From an uncultured Blautia sp. (GTDB lineage Bacteria; Bacillota; Clostridia; Lachnospirales; Lachnospiraceae): 12,581 nt of DNA. Where the stretch lies: positions 1-12,581 of the forward strand of contig UQJE01000072.1 in the NCBI GenBank assembly GCA_900541345.1, written 5' to 3'. The position numbers were made by a program, and so were the translations under genes. Shown one piece after another: positions 5,976-12,581 of the stretch (the stretch's first letter is position 1; each line of letters starts with the position of its first letter). A model generated the notes under the pieces. It did not search any database and was not told the origin of the DNA. It worked only from the letters and a program-made list of their open reading frames with translations.

Positions 5976-7543
5976 TTTATCCACCTGCTTTCCGTTGTTC
6001 TTCTGCTACATTGTACACGATTTTCTTCTGTTCGTAAAGCGCGAAAGGCAGAAGCTACTGTCGGAAATCTCTCCATATCTGTATGTGGAATCGCCTGTGC
6101 AGCAACCATCATCTGCAGAAAATCTCCCACAGCCCCAAACTGAACGTACACCATTTTTTCCAGAATTTCCTCTATATCATCAAGTAGCTCTCTCTGAAGA
6201 AGCAGCTTCTGCGCTCCATCAAGTGAGGAGTTTCCCGCACTTACAAGATGTTCTCTGTCCATATCCGGATAAAGACCGATTGTAATGGCAGAATCTTTTG
6301 ATACATGTTTCCCAAAGGCGCCTGCCACATAAAATGTCCCAAGCTCTTCCATAGAAATCCCGGATTCCCGGAACATATACTCTACCATTGTATAAGCTGC
6401 AGCCTTTGTTTTCAGAAATTCATCAATATCATCCTGATAAAAATAAAGCCCCTTTTCGTATTCCACACAGAGCCTCTCTTCTTTTTCCTGAATCAGAGAA
6501 CTTTTTTCCGGCTGAAATCTTCCCTTAATATTAATCCATCCATTGAGAAACAGCTCCGCAAGAAGATCCACAATTCCGGAGCCACAAATTCCTCTGGCAT
6601 TTCCCTCTCCTATCACATGACATCTGCATTCTCCATCTTCAATTTTCACTCTGTCCACAGCTCCATCGCATGCGCGCATCCCCGTATGTACCACACCGCC
6701 TTCCAGCGCCGGACCTGCTGCACCGGCACCGCAGAGTAAAAACTCCCTGTTTCCGATTACAAGTTCCCCATTTGTTCCAATATCAAAAAATGCAGAAATC
6801 TCCTCTCCCCTGTACATTTGTGTCGCCAATATGCCGCTTATAATATCACCGCCGAGATAATTCGATTTTCCCGGAATACAGTACACGTATCCTTTAACCG
6901 GAATCCCAAGATCTGTTCCCCGCAAAAATCCCGGAGCATCCGCATGTACAGCATAAGGTGTGGAAAATACGCAAAATGCGTCCATTTCCAGCAGAAAATG
7001 TATCATGGTCGTATTCCCGGAAATCACCATCTGAATTCCGTCCCTGCCAGATGAAATCCCTGTTTTTTCCTCAATTTCTTTTAAATTGTCACAAATCGTC
7101 TTTACGGTTGCACTCTGAATTTCTCTTCTTGCAGCTTCGTTATCTTTTTCATAAAAGATTCTGGTGAGAATGTCCGTACCAAACGCAATCTGTCTGTTAT
7201 ATCTGCTTACCTCACAGAGACATTCGCCCGTTTCACAATCTACAAGCCGTGTCACAACTGTTGTACTTCCCAAATCTACTGCATATCCATAATGGCGGCA
7301 GACCGTATTGCCCTCTTCTATATCCACAATCTTCCAGCAATTCCCATCCCAGCCGAGAGACACCGTCACTTTCCAGCCTGCCTGCTCACAGAGAGGATAG
7401 AGTTTTTTCATTACATAGAAAGACATTACTGCATGAATCCCCTCTTTCTCCAATCCATCCTGAATACGCTTCTGATCGGAGCGGCTGTCTTCCTCCGTTG
7501 GAATATCAAGTTCCAGATATATTTTTTTACTGATACCTTCCAT
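5972..7543 (-). CDS. RACE/RACo-like ASKHA ATPase lacking the ferredoxin domain (DUF4445 type)
   Basis: A 523-residue protein related to the reductive activators of corrinoid enzymes (RACo, RamA), which use ATP to return inactive Co(II) corrinoid proteins to Co(I). The ASKHA core begins with phosphate-1 motif YAVDLGSTT (87-95). It continues with ISGNTTMIHFLL (174-185), phosphate-2 DIGTNGEL (254-261), CGAGAAGPALEGG (271-283), GICGSGIVDLLAEL (318-331) and FYVAGAFGKH (404-413). Family members usually have a plant-type [2Fe-2S] ferredoxin domain before the core. Here the first 82 residues contain only scattered cysteines (52, 69, 82) and no CxxxxxCxxC cluster, so electrons would have to come from a partner. 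The ATG is served by AGGAGG at 7548-7553. The stop overlaps the tsaC start (ATGA). No corrinoid methyltransferase lies in the window, so the partner and role are unproven. Confidence 0.85.
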   Translation of the reverse strand: MEGISKKIYLELDIPTEEDSRSDQKRIQDGLEKEGIHAVMSFYVMKKLYPLCEQAGWKVTVSLGWDGNCWKIVDIEEGNTVCRHYGYAVDLGSTTVVTRLVDCETGECLCEVSRYNRQIAFGTDILTRIFYEKDNEAARREIQSATVKTICDNLKEIEEKTGISSGRDGIQMVISGNTTMIHFLLEMDAFCVFSTPYAVHADAPGFLRGTDLGIPVKGYVYCIPGKSNYLGGDIISGILATQMYRGEEISAFFDIGTNGELVIGNREFLLCGAGAAGPALEGGVVHTGMRACDGAVDRVKIEDGECRCHVIGEGNARGICGSGIVDLLAELFLNGWINIKGRFQPEKSSLIQEKEERLCVEYEKGLYFYQDDIDEFLKTKAAAYTMVEYMFRESGISMEELGTFYVAGAFGKHVSKDSAITIGLYPDMDREHLVSAGNSSLDGAQKLLLQRELLDDIEEILEKMVYVQFGAVGDFLQMMVAAQAIPHTDMERFPTVASAFRALRTEENRVQCSRRTTESRWIK

Positions 7544-7584
7544 GCTGCCTCCTTGTTTTTCATTTCAATCCTGCGTGTAGTAAA

Positions 7585-9867
7585 CTATTTTTCTATTCTA
7601 AGAATATACGTATTGTAATTTGGATCCTGATACACCACTTCTCCAACTTCTTTTAAAAGACTTTCATTTAATCTTTCCCCATATTTTTCTCTCTCTTTGG
7701 AGCCTACAAAAATATAAGAAACCTCATACTCCTCAAGGAGGGCTTTCACAGCATTCATATCCGAGGAAGTATAAATCGTCTCCACGTCGGCACTTTTTTC
7801 ATTTACGTCCTCCACATTATTTCTCCACAGCCACTCATGTACATACCAGCCAAGAATTGTGGGAAGACCTGTCGTTGCGGAAACACGTTCATATCCTGTA
7901 TAACTGTCTCCATTTGCCTCCAGGACAACCGGCGCGCCTTCTATATTTTCCTTGAGCCATCTGATAGCAGACGCATCCTCCGGAAAATCTGTTTCCAGAA
8001 AAGTTACCGCATTTAATCCCTGATATTTTTCCGGCTTCCACACTTCGCCAAACCAGGCGCGTACACTGTTTCCAAAATATCCCACTGTCCAGAGCAGAAA
8101 AAATAAAGCCGCTCCTGCACAGATTTTTAATATTTTCTGTCTGGAAAAAGTCAGAAGGCGGAAAATCGCATATCCCATTAAAATCCCAAACATAATATAC
8201 GCCTGATAAGTCAGCTTAAACATGGTGTTTGCTCTTGCGTTTCCATTTTCATAAATATCACGCACATACACCAGCTCCGGAATTATCACAAGTCCAATGG
8301 CACATAACCCGAGAATTATCCCAAATAAATCTGAGGAGTCCATAGAGCGCATACACTGATAAATGCTCCTGTTCCTCTTTTTTCTGAGACGTTCCGAAAG
8401 AACACAGATAAGGAAGATAATTGTCACAAATACAGGAAGACCCCACAGTACCATAAGCTGATAAAATCTGGAATGATTCTGTGCAAGAGCCACTCCCTGG
8501 ACCATTGTCTCAAATTTCATGGTAAAAGGCAGAATAACAATCTTTCCTATACAAAAAACCTCCGCTCCCTGCGCTGCCGTCGCCGCAAGAACCGTCTTCC
8601 ATTTCCCTCCGAAACGTGTGATATTCCCGAAAAGAACAACTCCTCCCGTAACAACAAAATAAATCACAAAATCCCAGAAGTTTGTCCACTGGAATATTCC
8701 AAGAAGAACTCCAGCCAAAATAATATGCGGCATAAAAAGTTCTTTTTTCCAGAAAGATTTGTCTTTTATATCTCCATTCCAGTCCCTGTTTTTTCCGTAT
8801 CTATAAAACCAGGCATATAAAATTCCCAAGATCAAAAGGACAAACATAATATTTACCACATGGGCATGAAGATCTCCCAGAACAAAAGAATAACAGGGAA
8901 ATTCGTGAATGGTTTTATCCGGCACGTCCGGATTATGTCCAATATACCTTGTTGCATCCGGAAACCAGTAGTTGTCCACATTTTCGGCACCGGAAAGCTT
9001 CTGTATCCACGGCATAATCTTACTGTACACAACATAGTGCATATTTCCCGCTATGGATACACCAAGACCGGCTGTCATTCCTGCTGCTGCAGGAATATAT
9101 CTTTTCTTCCCGAAAATATTTTTCTTCAGCCTGTCCACACTCATCTGATACGCAAGAGAAAATGGCAGAACAAAAGCAAATGCAGCCACAAAGGTACGCA
9201 TCAGATTATACGTAAGTTCCACCTGACTTCCTGTCAGCTTTGTGAGAAACACAGCGAAATACTGTCCGCCGTAATAATAATTAATATGCCCTTCGCTGTA
9301 CCATAAATCTCTCGCAGGCAAAACATCGCTTCTCATCATGGCTTCCATAAAGCCGTAATCCATAAATTTTTCTGTCCCGTATGCCTGCGGGTGAAATCCT
9401 GCCAGATACGTCCACATGAGAAATACAGCGAAAAACAGAAGTTCTTCCCGGACAACAAGCTTCATTTCCTGAACAGGATAACACTCAATCCCCTTTTTCT
9501 GCTGCCTGTTAAAAAGAAGCATACAGAAAACACCGAATATTACACTGACTCCGATGCAGACGGCTGCCGTAAAGGGGAGCACTTCCACTGCAACAAGAAA
9601 CCATGTAAAAAATCCGGTAGCACAGACAGCAAAAACCTTGGAAAATAACCAGCCCTTATCCTTAAAATGAGAAAACAGCCTTCCTGTCACCGGCATAGCC
9701 ACCATTCCCATAAGAAGTGCAAGAATCCACCAGGAAAGAAATGTCCAGGCATCTTTTTTAAGAAGATACGCACAAAGTCCTAAAAGCACAAGTGCGGCTG
9801 CTGTCTCAGGCAGCCATGTTTTTATTTTTTCTTTATACGAAGACGTATTCATATCATCATGTCTCAT
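7585..9867 (-). CDS. DUF2298 ('YYY') GT-C-type polytopic membrane protein
   Basis: A 760-residue multi-pass membrane protein with many hydrophobic segments between about residues 20 and 600 and a soluble C-terminal part of about 150 residues. The first large external loop has TEKFMDYGFMEAMMRSD (165-181) and GHINYYYGGQ (193-202), the EKxMD...NYYY pattern that defines the DUF2298/Chlor_Arch_YYY family. EFPCYSF (322-328) and GDLHAH (331-336) follow as in that family. The family is grouped with GT-C glycosyltransferases and oligosaccharyltransferase-like enzymes acting on polyprenyl-phosphate sugars, but no substrate is established. The start overlaps the preceding gene by 11 bp; GGGAG lies 11 nt upstream of ATG 9867, and an in-frame ATG at 9850-9852 is an alternative start. 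It lies immediately downstream of what looks like its own divergent paralogue. The RACE gene follows after 41 bp with no terminator between. Confidence 0.85.
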   Translation of the reverse strand: MRHDDMNTSSYKEKIKTWLPETAAALVLLGLCAYLLKKDAWTFLSWWILALLMGMVAMPVTGRLFSHFKDKGWLFSKVFAVCATGFFTWFLVAVEVLPFTAAVCIGVSVIFGVFCMLLFNRQQKKGIECYPVQEMKLVVREELLFFAVFLMWTYLAGFHPQAYGTEKFMDYGFMEAMMRSDVLPARDLWYSEGHINYYYGGQYFAVFLTKLTGSQVELTYNLMRTFVAAFAFVLPFSLAYQMSVDRLKKNIFGKKRYIPAAAGMTAGLGVSIAGNMHYVVYSKIMPWIQKLSGAENVDNYWFPDATRYIGHNPDVPDKTIHEFPCYSFVLGDLHAHVVNIMFVLLILGILYAWFYRYGKNRDWNGDIKDKSFWKKELFMPHIILAGVLLGIFQWTNFWDFVIYFVVTGGVVLFGNITRFGGKWKTVLAATAAQGAEVFCIGKIVILPFTMKFETMVQGVALAQNHSRFYQLMVLWGLPVFVTIIFLICVLSERLRKKRNRSIYQCMRSMDSSDLFGIILGLCAIGLVIIPELVYVRDIYENGNARANTMFKLTYQAYIMFGILMGYAIFRLLTFSRQKILKICAGAALFFLLWTVGYFGNSVRAWFGEVWKPEKYQGLNAVTFLETDFPEDASAIRWLKENIEGAPVVLEANGDSYTGYERVSATTGLPTILGWYVHEWLWRNNVEDVNEKSADVETIYTSSDMNAVKALLEEYEVSYIFVGSKEREKYGERLNESLLKEVGEVVYQDPNYNTYILRIEK

Positions 9868-11836
9868 ATATTCTTATTCTCCCATCTTCTGATTGATATA
9901 CAAGAGGATAAACAGCCGCTATCGTATCCTCCCTGCAGTTTTTCTCCTCAAACGTCATTCCTTCCTGATAAAGAATGTAGGTAATGCCCTCCTGCTGTGC
10001 AAGCACTTTCAGCCGCTCCTTATCTTCTGTCGTATACATTTCTGTTGCCACGCCTGCTCTGTAATTTGTATTGTATCCTGCCGACCAGGCATAATATGGC
10101 CATCCGCAGTACATCATAACTCCCGACATAGTAACCTCGCTCATACTGTATTCCGGTGTCAGGAGCAAATCCTCAGAGGTAAGATGCTCCGAAAGCCATG
10201 CAGTAAGATCGCTTTCCATATTTACCGCCACTCTTCTTCCCGAGCCGTTATTTCTTAGAATAATTACAAAATCATAAAACCCGGTTGCTGTAAGGCAAAC
10301 TGTAAGAACAAACGCCAGAAGTTTCTTCTTCCACTTTCCGTGCCAAAATTTTGCCAGTATCTCTCCCCAGAATACAGTTAAAAATGCCCAGGAAATCATA
10401 ATATATTTATGATTTACATTTATATCCGGAGTAAGTGACATAAAAAAGGCAAAAAACAGCGGAAACAGAAAGCTTAAAAGCATGGTGCGCTCCCGCCTTC
10501 CAAACCAGAATGCAAGAATCAGAAGTCCCACCACAAAAAATCCGCTGATCTGTATCAGATACCATATCACACCGGGCAGGCTCTTATCCTCTGCCAGAAA
10601 TCCCCACTGAATAGCCGGACTCATCACAGAACCGCTCACAAAAATCTTCGACTGGAGAATCGAAAATAACACAGTCACTGCCGCCATGATCCCATAATCC
10701 AGCTTTCCATCTGAAAATGCAGCAAAGCCAAAAAGAATCAAAAGTCCTCCGATTACGGCTGCCCCATTCCAGAAAGAAGTAAGCCCCAAAATCATCCCAA
10801 GCAAAAGAGCTTTTTCCAGATTTCTGCATCGCCACGTCTCTTTTGTAAAAAGCCTTCCTTTAAGCCAGATAAATCCCTTCTCCTTATGTGCTGTCCCTGC
10901 TTCCAGATAATCAAGGAACACCCAGATGACAATTCCTGCAATCAAAAGTCCAAAAGCCAGATGACGCTGATTCAGGTAAACATTAAAATTCCAAAGTCCC
11001 CAGTTTTCATTTGTAGTATATCCCAGGAACTCTGAATTTTCACTGAGTGCTTTCCATAAATCTCCTGTCCGAATATGTTCCCACAAAAATCGAAAAAACG
11101 TGAGCCCGCTTCGAAAAAAGAAGAGCACGAGCGCCCACACACCGGCAGCAAATCTTCCTGATATGCGCATTGCAGTCTGACACAGAAATATCAAAAATCC
11201 AAGAAGTGAAAATACGCTTACAAGATTATACGAAACATCCAGCCGCATTCCCAGAAATTCAAGATTTCCCACAAGAAACTGGAACATAAAATGGTATTTT
11301 ACATCTTCTCCTCCAAAGTGAGGATACTGAGTAGGAAAATTCTCTCCCATAGAAAAAGAACGCATCATGGCTGTATGCGGCGCATAATCTCCGTATACCG
11401 TAAAACCGCTGTATAAAATCCCATCTCTTATATAAAAAACGTAAAACATGATATACATAAGAAACAGAAACAAAAGCCCATACAAAATACATTCTTTTTT
11501 CAATAAGGGTTTCTGCTGCACAATGCCATGCAGCCTCCAGCTTCTATTATGCCGAGTCCTGTAAAGATATAAAAAGAAAAGCCCGGCCACTGCCGCTGTC
11601 ATTACTGTAAGATTCCCATAAAAAAGCGGCTTTTCACTGTGCACACATACGCGAAGAAACCACGATACCACATACACACACCAGGTAAGCAATAAGGTTC
11701 CGATTCCAAAAGAAGCAGAAATCAGAAGCCATATCTGATTTCCCCGTTTTTCTCTGTTCTCTCCTGCCTCTAAAAGAAATCCTGCCGCTTCCTTTCCTGT
11801 CAGAAAAGACAATACTATGTATAAAATTCCAAACAT
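9857..11836 (-). CDS. GT-C-like polytopic membrane protein, probable divergent paralogue of the DUF2298 neighbour
   Basis: A 659-residue protein with many hydrophobic segments and a soluble C-terminus of about 120 residues. The first external loop reads YGDYAPHTAMMRS (148-160), then FGGEDVKYHFMFQF (174-187) and a YNL downstream. It aligns by eye with the neighbour's MDYGFMEAMMRS, EGHINYYYGGQYF and TYNL, with YHF in place of YYY. The C-terminal ITYILYQ matches VSYIFVG in the neighbour. This suggests a lipid-linked sugar glycosyltransferase of GT-C fold; the substrate is unknown. The start is ATG 11834-11836, with AAAGGAG (11841-11847) 4 nt upstream. A longer TTG-initiated frame from 11875 is rejected because that codon overlaps the promoter -10 and so lies upstream of the likely transcript start. 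The last 11 bp overlap the next gene. Confidence 0.8.
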   Translation of the reverse strand: MFGILYIVLSFLTGKEAAGFLLEAGENREKRGNQIWLLISASFGIGTLLLTWCVYVVSWFLRVCVHSEKPLFYGNLTVMTAAVAGLFFLYLYRTRHNRSWRLHGIVQQKPLLKKECILYGLLFLFLMYIMFYVFYIRDGILYSGFTVYGDYAPHTAMMRSFSMGENFPTQYPHFGGEDVKYHFMFQFLVGNLEFLGMRLDVSYNLVSVFSLLGFLIFLCQTAMRISGRFAAGVWALVLFFFRSGLTFFRFLWEHIRTGDLWKALSENSEFLGYTTNENWGLWNFNVYLNQRHLAFGLLIAGIVIWVFLDYLEAGTAHKEKGFIWLKGRLFTKETWRCRNLEKALLLGMILGLTSFWNGAAVIGGLLILFGFAAFSDGKLDYGIMAAVTVLFSILQSKIFVSGSVMSPAIQWGFLAEDKSLPGVIWYLIQISGFFVVGLLILAFWFGRRERTMLLSFLFPLFFAFFMSLTPDINVNHKYIMISWAFLTVFWGEILAKFWHGKWKKKLLAFVLTVCLTATGFYDFVIILRNNGSGRRVAVNMESDLTAWLSEHLTSEDLLLTPEYSMSEVTMSGVMMYCGWPYYAWSAGYNTNYRAGVATEMYTTEDKERLKVLAQQEGITYILYQEGMTFEEKNCREDTIAAVYPLVYQSEDGRIRIYET

Positions 11837-11866
11837 ACGACTCCTTTGTTCTCTCTGTTTTTTTCC

Positions 11867-11872
11867 ATTATA
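11867..11872 (-). promoter_or_regulatory. Probable -10 element for the membrane-protein operon
   Basis: A perfect TATAAT on the minus strand, about 30 bp before the ATG at 11836, puts the start near 11860 and gives a leader of about 24 nt. No good -35 is present at 17 bp (ACAGCA); the nearest, TTTACA (11893-11898), is at 20 bp. The promoter may thus be weak or activated. A second, poorer candidate, TATACT, lies further upstream in the 11876-11968 gap. Confidence 0.5.
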
Positions 11873-11968
11873 CAACAGTTTTTCATTTCTGCTGTAAACT
11901 CCTTAAATATCTCAAGTATAGCAGAATTATTCTTGTATTAAAAGACAGTTCCCAAAAAATTAACACTC

Positions 11969-12541
11969 TTACTTTCCTTCCATATACTGAACAATTCCTT
12001 TTGCCACTGCCTCCACAATCTTCTGTTGATACTCCTCTGTCTGAAGAAGCTCCGCTTCTTGTTTATTTGTAAGAAAACCGCATTCTACTATATTCAGCAC
12101 GCATGGACTCTTCTTTAAAAGGAAATAGCTTGTATTTCCCTTTTCCTTTCTTGGTCTTTCCGTGGAAAGCTCTGTATTCAACGCGCTCTGAATGTTTACT
12201 GCAAGTTTTTGCCCCTCTGCTGAAGTTTCATAATAAAAGACCTGAGGTCCTTTTACACTTTCTTCTGTGTAGCTGTTCTGATGAATGCTCACTGCAAGAA
12301 TCGGCTTTGCCTTCTCCATAATTTCAATACGATTCTGCATATCCTGCACTTTTTTATTTCTTGTTCCTTCTTCATAAAGACCTTTATCTTCCTGTCTTGT
12401 CATTACCACAGTAAATCCCTGATTTTCCAGAGCTTCCTTTAATTTCATAGAAACAGCCAGATTGATTCCTTTTTCTTCCAAGCCTCCAATTCCTATCATA
12501 CCCGGATCTGCTCCCCCGTGTGCTGGTTGTAGTTTACGCAA
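11969..12541 (-). CDS. CwlD-like N-acetylmuramoyl-L-alanine amidase (Amidase_3), abnormal N-terminus
   Basis: A zinc amidase that cleaves the bond between N-acetylmuramic acid and L-alanine in peptidoglycan. Counting from the TTG at 12539-12541, the zinc/catalytic residues are His8 (HGGADPG), Glu23 (EKGINL), His87 (VSIHQNS) and Glu153 (IVECGFLTN). The insert NKKVQDMQNRIEIM (62-75) and KGPQVFYYETSAEGQKLA (97-114) closely match CwlD, which makes muramic-delta-lactam in spore cortex. Normal homologues are about 230-240 residues, with a membrane anchor and a VVIDAGHGG strand. Here the sequence before HGG reads RKLQPA with no hydrophobic anchor, and the frame stays open to the window edge. No usable ribosome binding site or ATG is visible. 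The gene may be 5'-truncated by an insertion, rearrangement or assembly junction near 12516. It is co-directional with the membrane-protein genes, and a 132-bp gap follows its stop before the next start. Confidence 0.8.
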   Translation of the reverse strand: MRKLQPAHGGADPGMIGIGGLEEKGINLAVSMKLKEALENQGFTVVMTRQEDKGLYEEGTRNKKVQDMQNRIEIMEKAKPILAVSIHQNSYTEESVKGPQVFYYETSAEGQKLAVNIQSALNTELSTERPRKEKGNTSYFLLKKSPCVLNIVECGFLTNKQEAELLQTEEYQQKIVEAVAKGIVQYMEGK

Positions 12542-12555
12542 ATTGTGATATGTAT

Positions 12556-12574
12556 TCCCCAGTATATATGGGGA
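12556..12574. repeat. Short inverted repeat at the window edge
   Basis: TCCCCA and TGGGGA form a perfect 6-bp inverted repeat around GTATATA. It lies just upstream of the abnormal amidase 5' end. It could be a hairpin, an operator or part of a mobile-element end; nothing else identifies it. Confidence 0.35.
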
Positions 12575-12581
12575 GTTAGAA

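Noticed and set aside
6305..6739. 144-aa plus-strand reading frame inside the RACE gene
   Set aside because: It is a shadow of the ASKHA core on the other strand, with no ribosome binding site and no family motif.
11837..11875. TTG-initiated N-terminal extension of the upstream GT-C protein
   Set aside because: The TTG overlaps the TATAAT -10 element and would lie before the transcript start, whereas ATG 11836 has its own AAAGGAG.

Overview
The window looks like chromosomal DNA of a low- to mid-GC Clostridia, most likely Lachnospiraceae. This rests on strong AGGAGG-type ribosome binding sites, TTGACA/TATAAT-type promoters, the CwlD-like amidase signature, and a Clostridia-style gene complement that includes a corrinoid-activator-like ASKHA protein and a persulfide-type CoA-disulfide reductase. 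Genus cannot be fixed from the sequence. I see no rRNA, tRNA, CRISPR array, transposase or phage gene. No stretch longer than 300 bases lacks a gene; the longest gap is the 224-bp divergent promoter region at 884-1107.

Layout. (1) Positions 1-1000, minus strand: an Hsp20 small heat-shock protein followed by a J-domain (DnaJ-like) co-chaperone that runs off the left edge. Both are served by a near-consensus vegetative promoter (TTGACA-N17-TATAAC). (2) Positions 1030-3904, plus strand: a three-gene sulfane-sulfur operon made of a short-chain dehydrogenase, a single-domain rhodanese and a CoA-disulfide/persulfide reductase with a fused C-terminal rhodanese. Its promoter has a good -10 and a poor -35, and carries a perfect CTGTGA-N5-TCACAG palindrome centred at about -41, the position of a class II Crp/Fnr-family activator site. 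(3) A bidirectional hairpin terminator at 3912-3962 separates this operon from the convergent minus-strand run.

(4) Positions 3972-12541, minus strand: a long co-directional run. In transcription order it holds a CwlD-like N-acetylmuramoyl-L-alanine amidase with an abnormal 5' end at the window edge, two large GT-C-type multi-pass membrane proteins (the second a DUF2298/'YYY' protein), a RACE/RACo-like ASKHA ATPase without the usual ferredoxin domain, a Sua5-type threonylcarbamoyl-AMP synthase, ribose-5-phosphate isomerase B and a dCMP deaminase-like enzyme. A TATAAT element at 11867-11872 probably starts transcription just upstream of the membrane proteins. Three of the downstream junctions overlap (11 bp, 4 bp, 4 bp), so much of the run is probably one transcript.

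How the genes work together. The plus-strand operon probably handles persulfide, polysulfide or CoA-disulfide: the rhodanese domains carry sulfane sulfur and the flavoenzyme reduces it with NAD(P)H. The minus-strand run mixes envelope functions (amidase, two putative lipid-linked sugar transferases) with housekeeping tRNA and nucleotide metabolism. The points most worth a second look are the two neighbouring membrane proteins, which appear to be divergent paralogues sharing an AMMRS-containing first external loop; the Crp/Fnr-like box on the sulfur operon; and the ferredoxin-less RACE protein.
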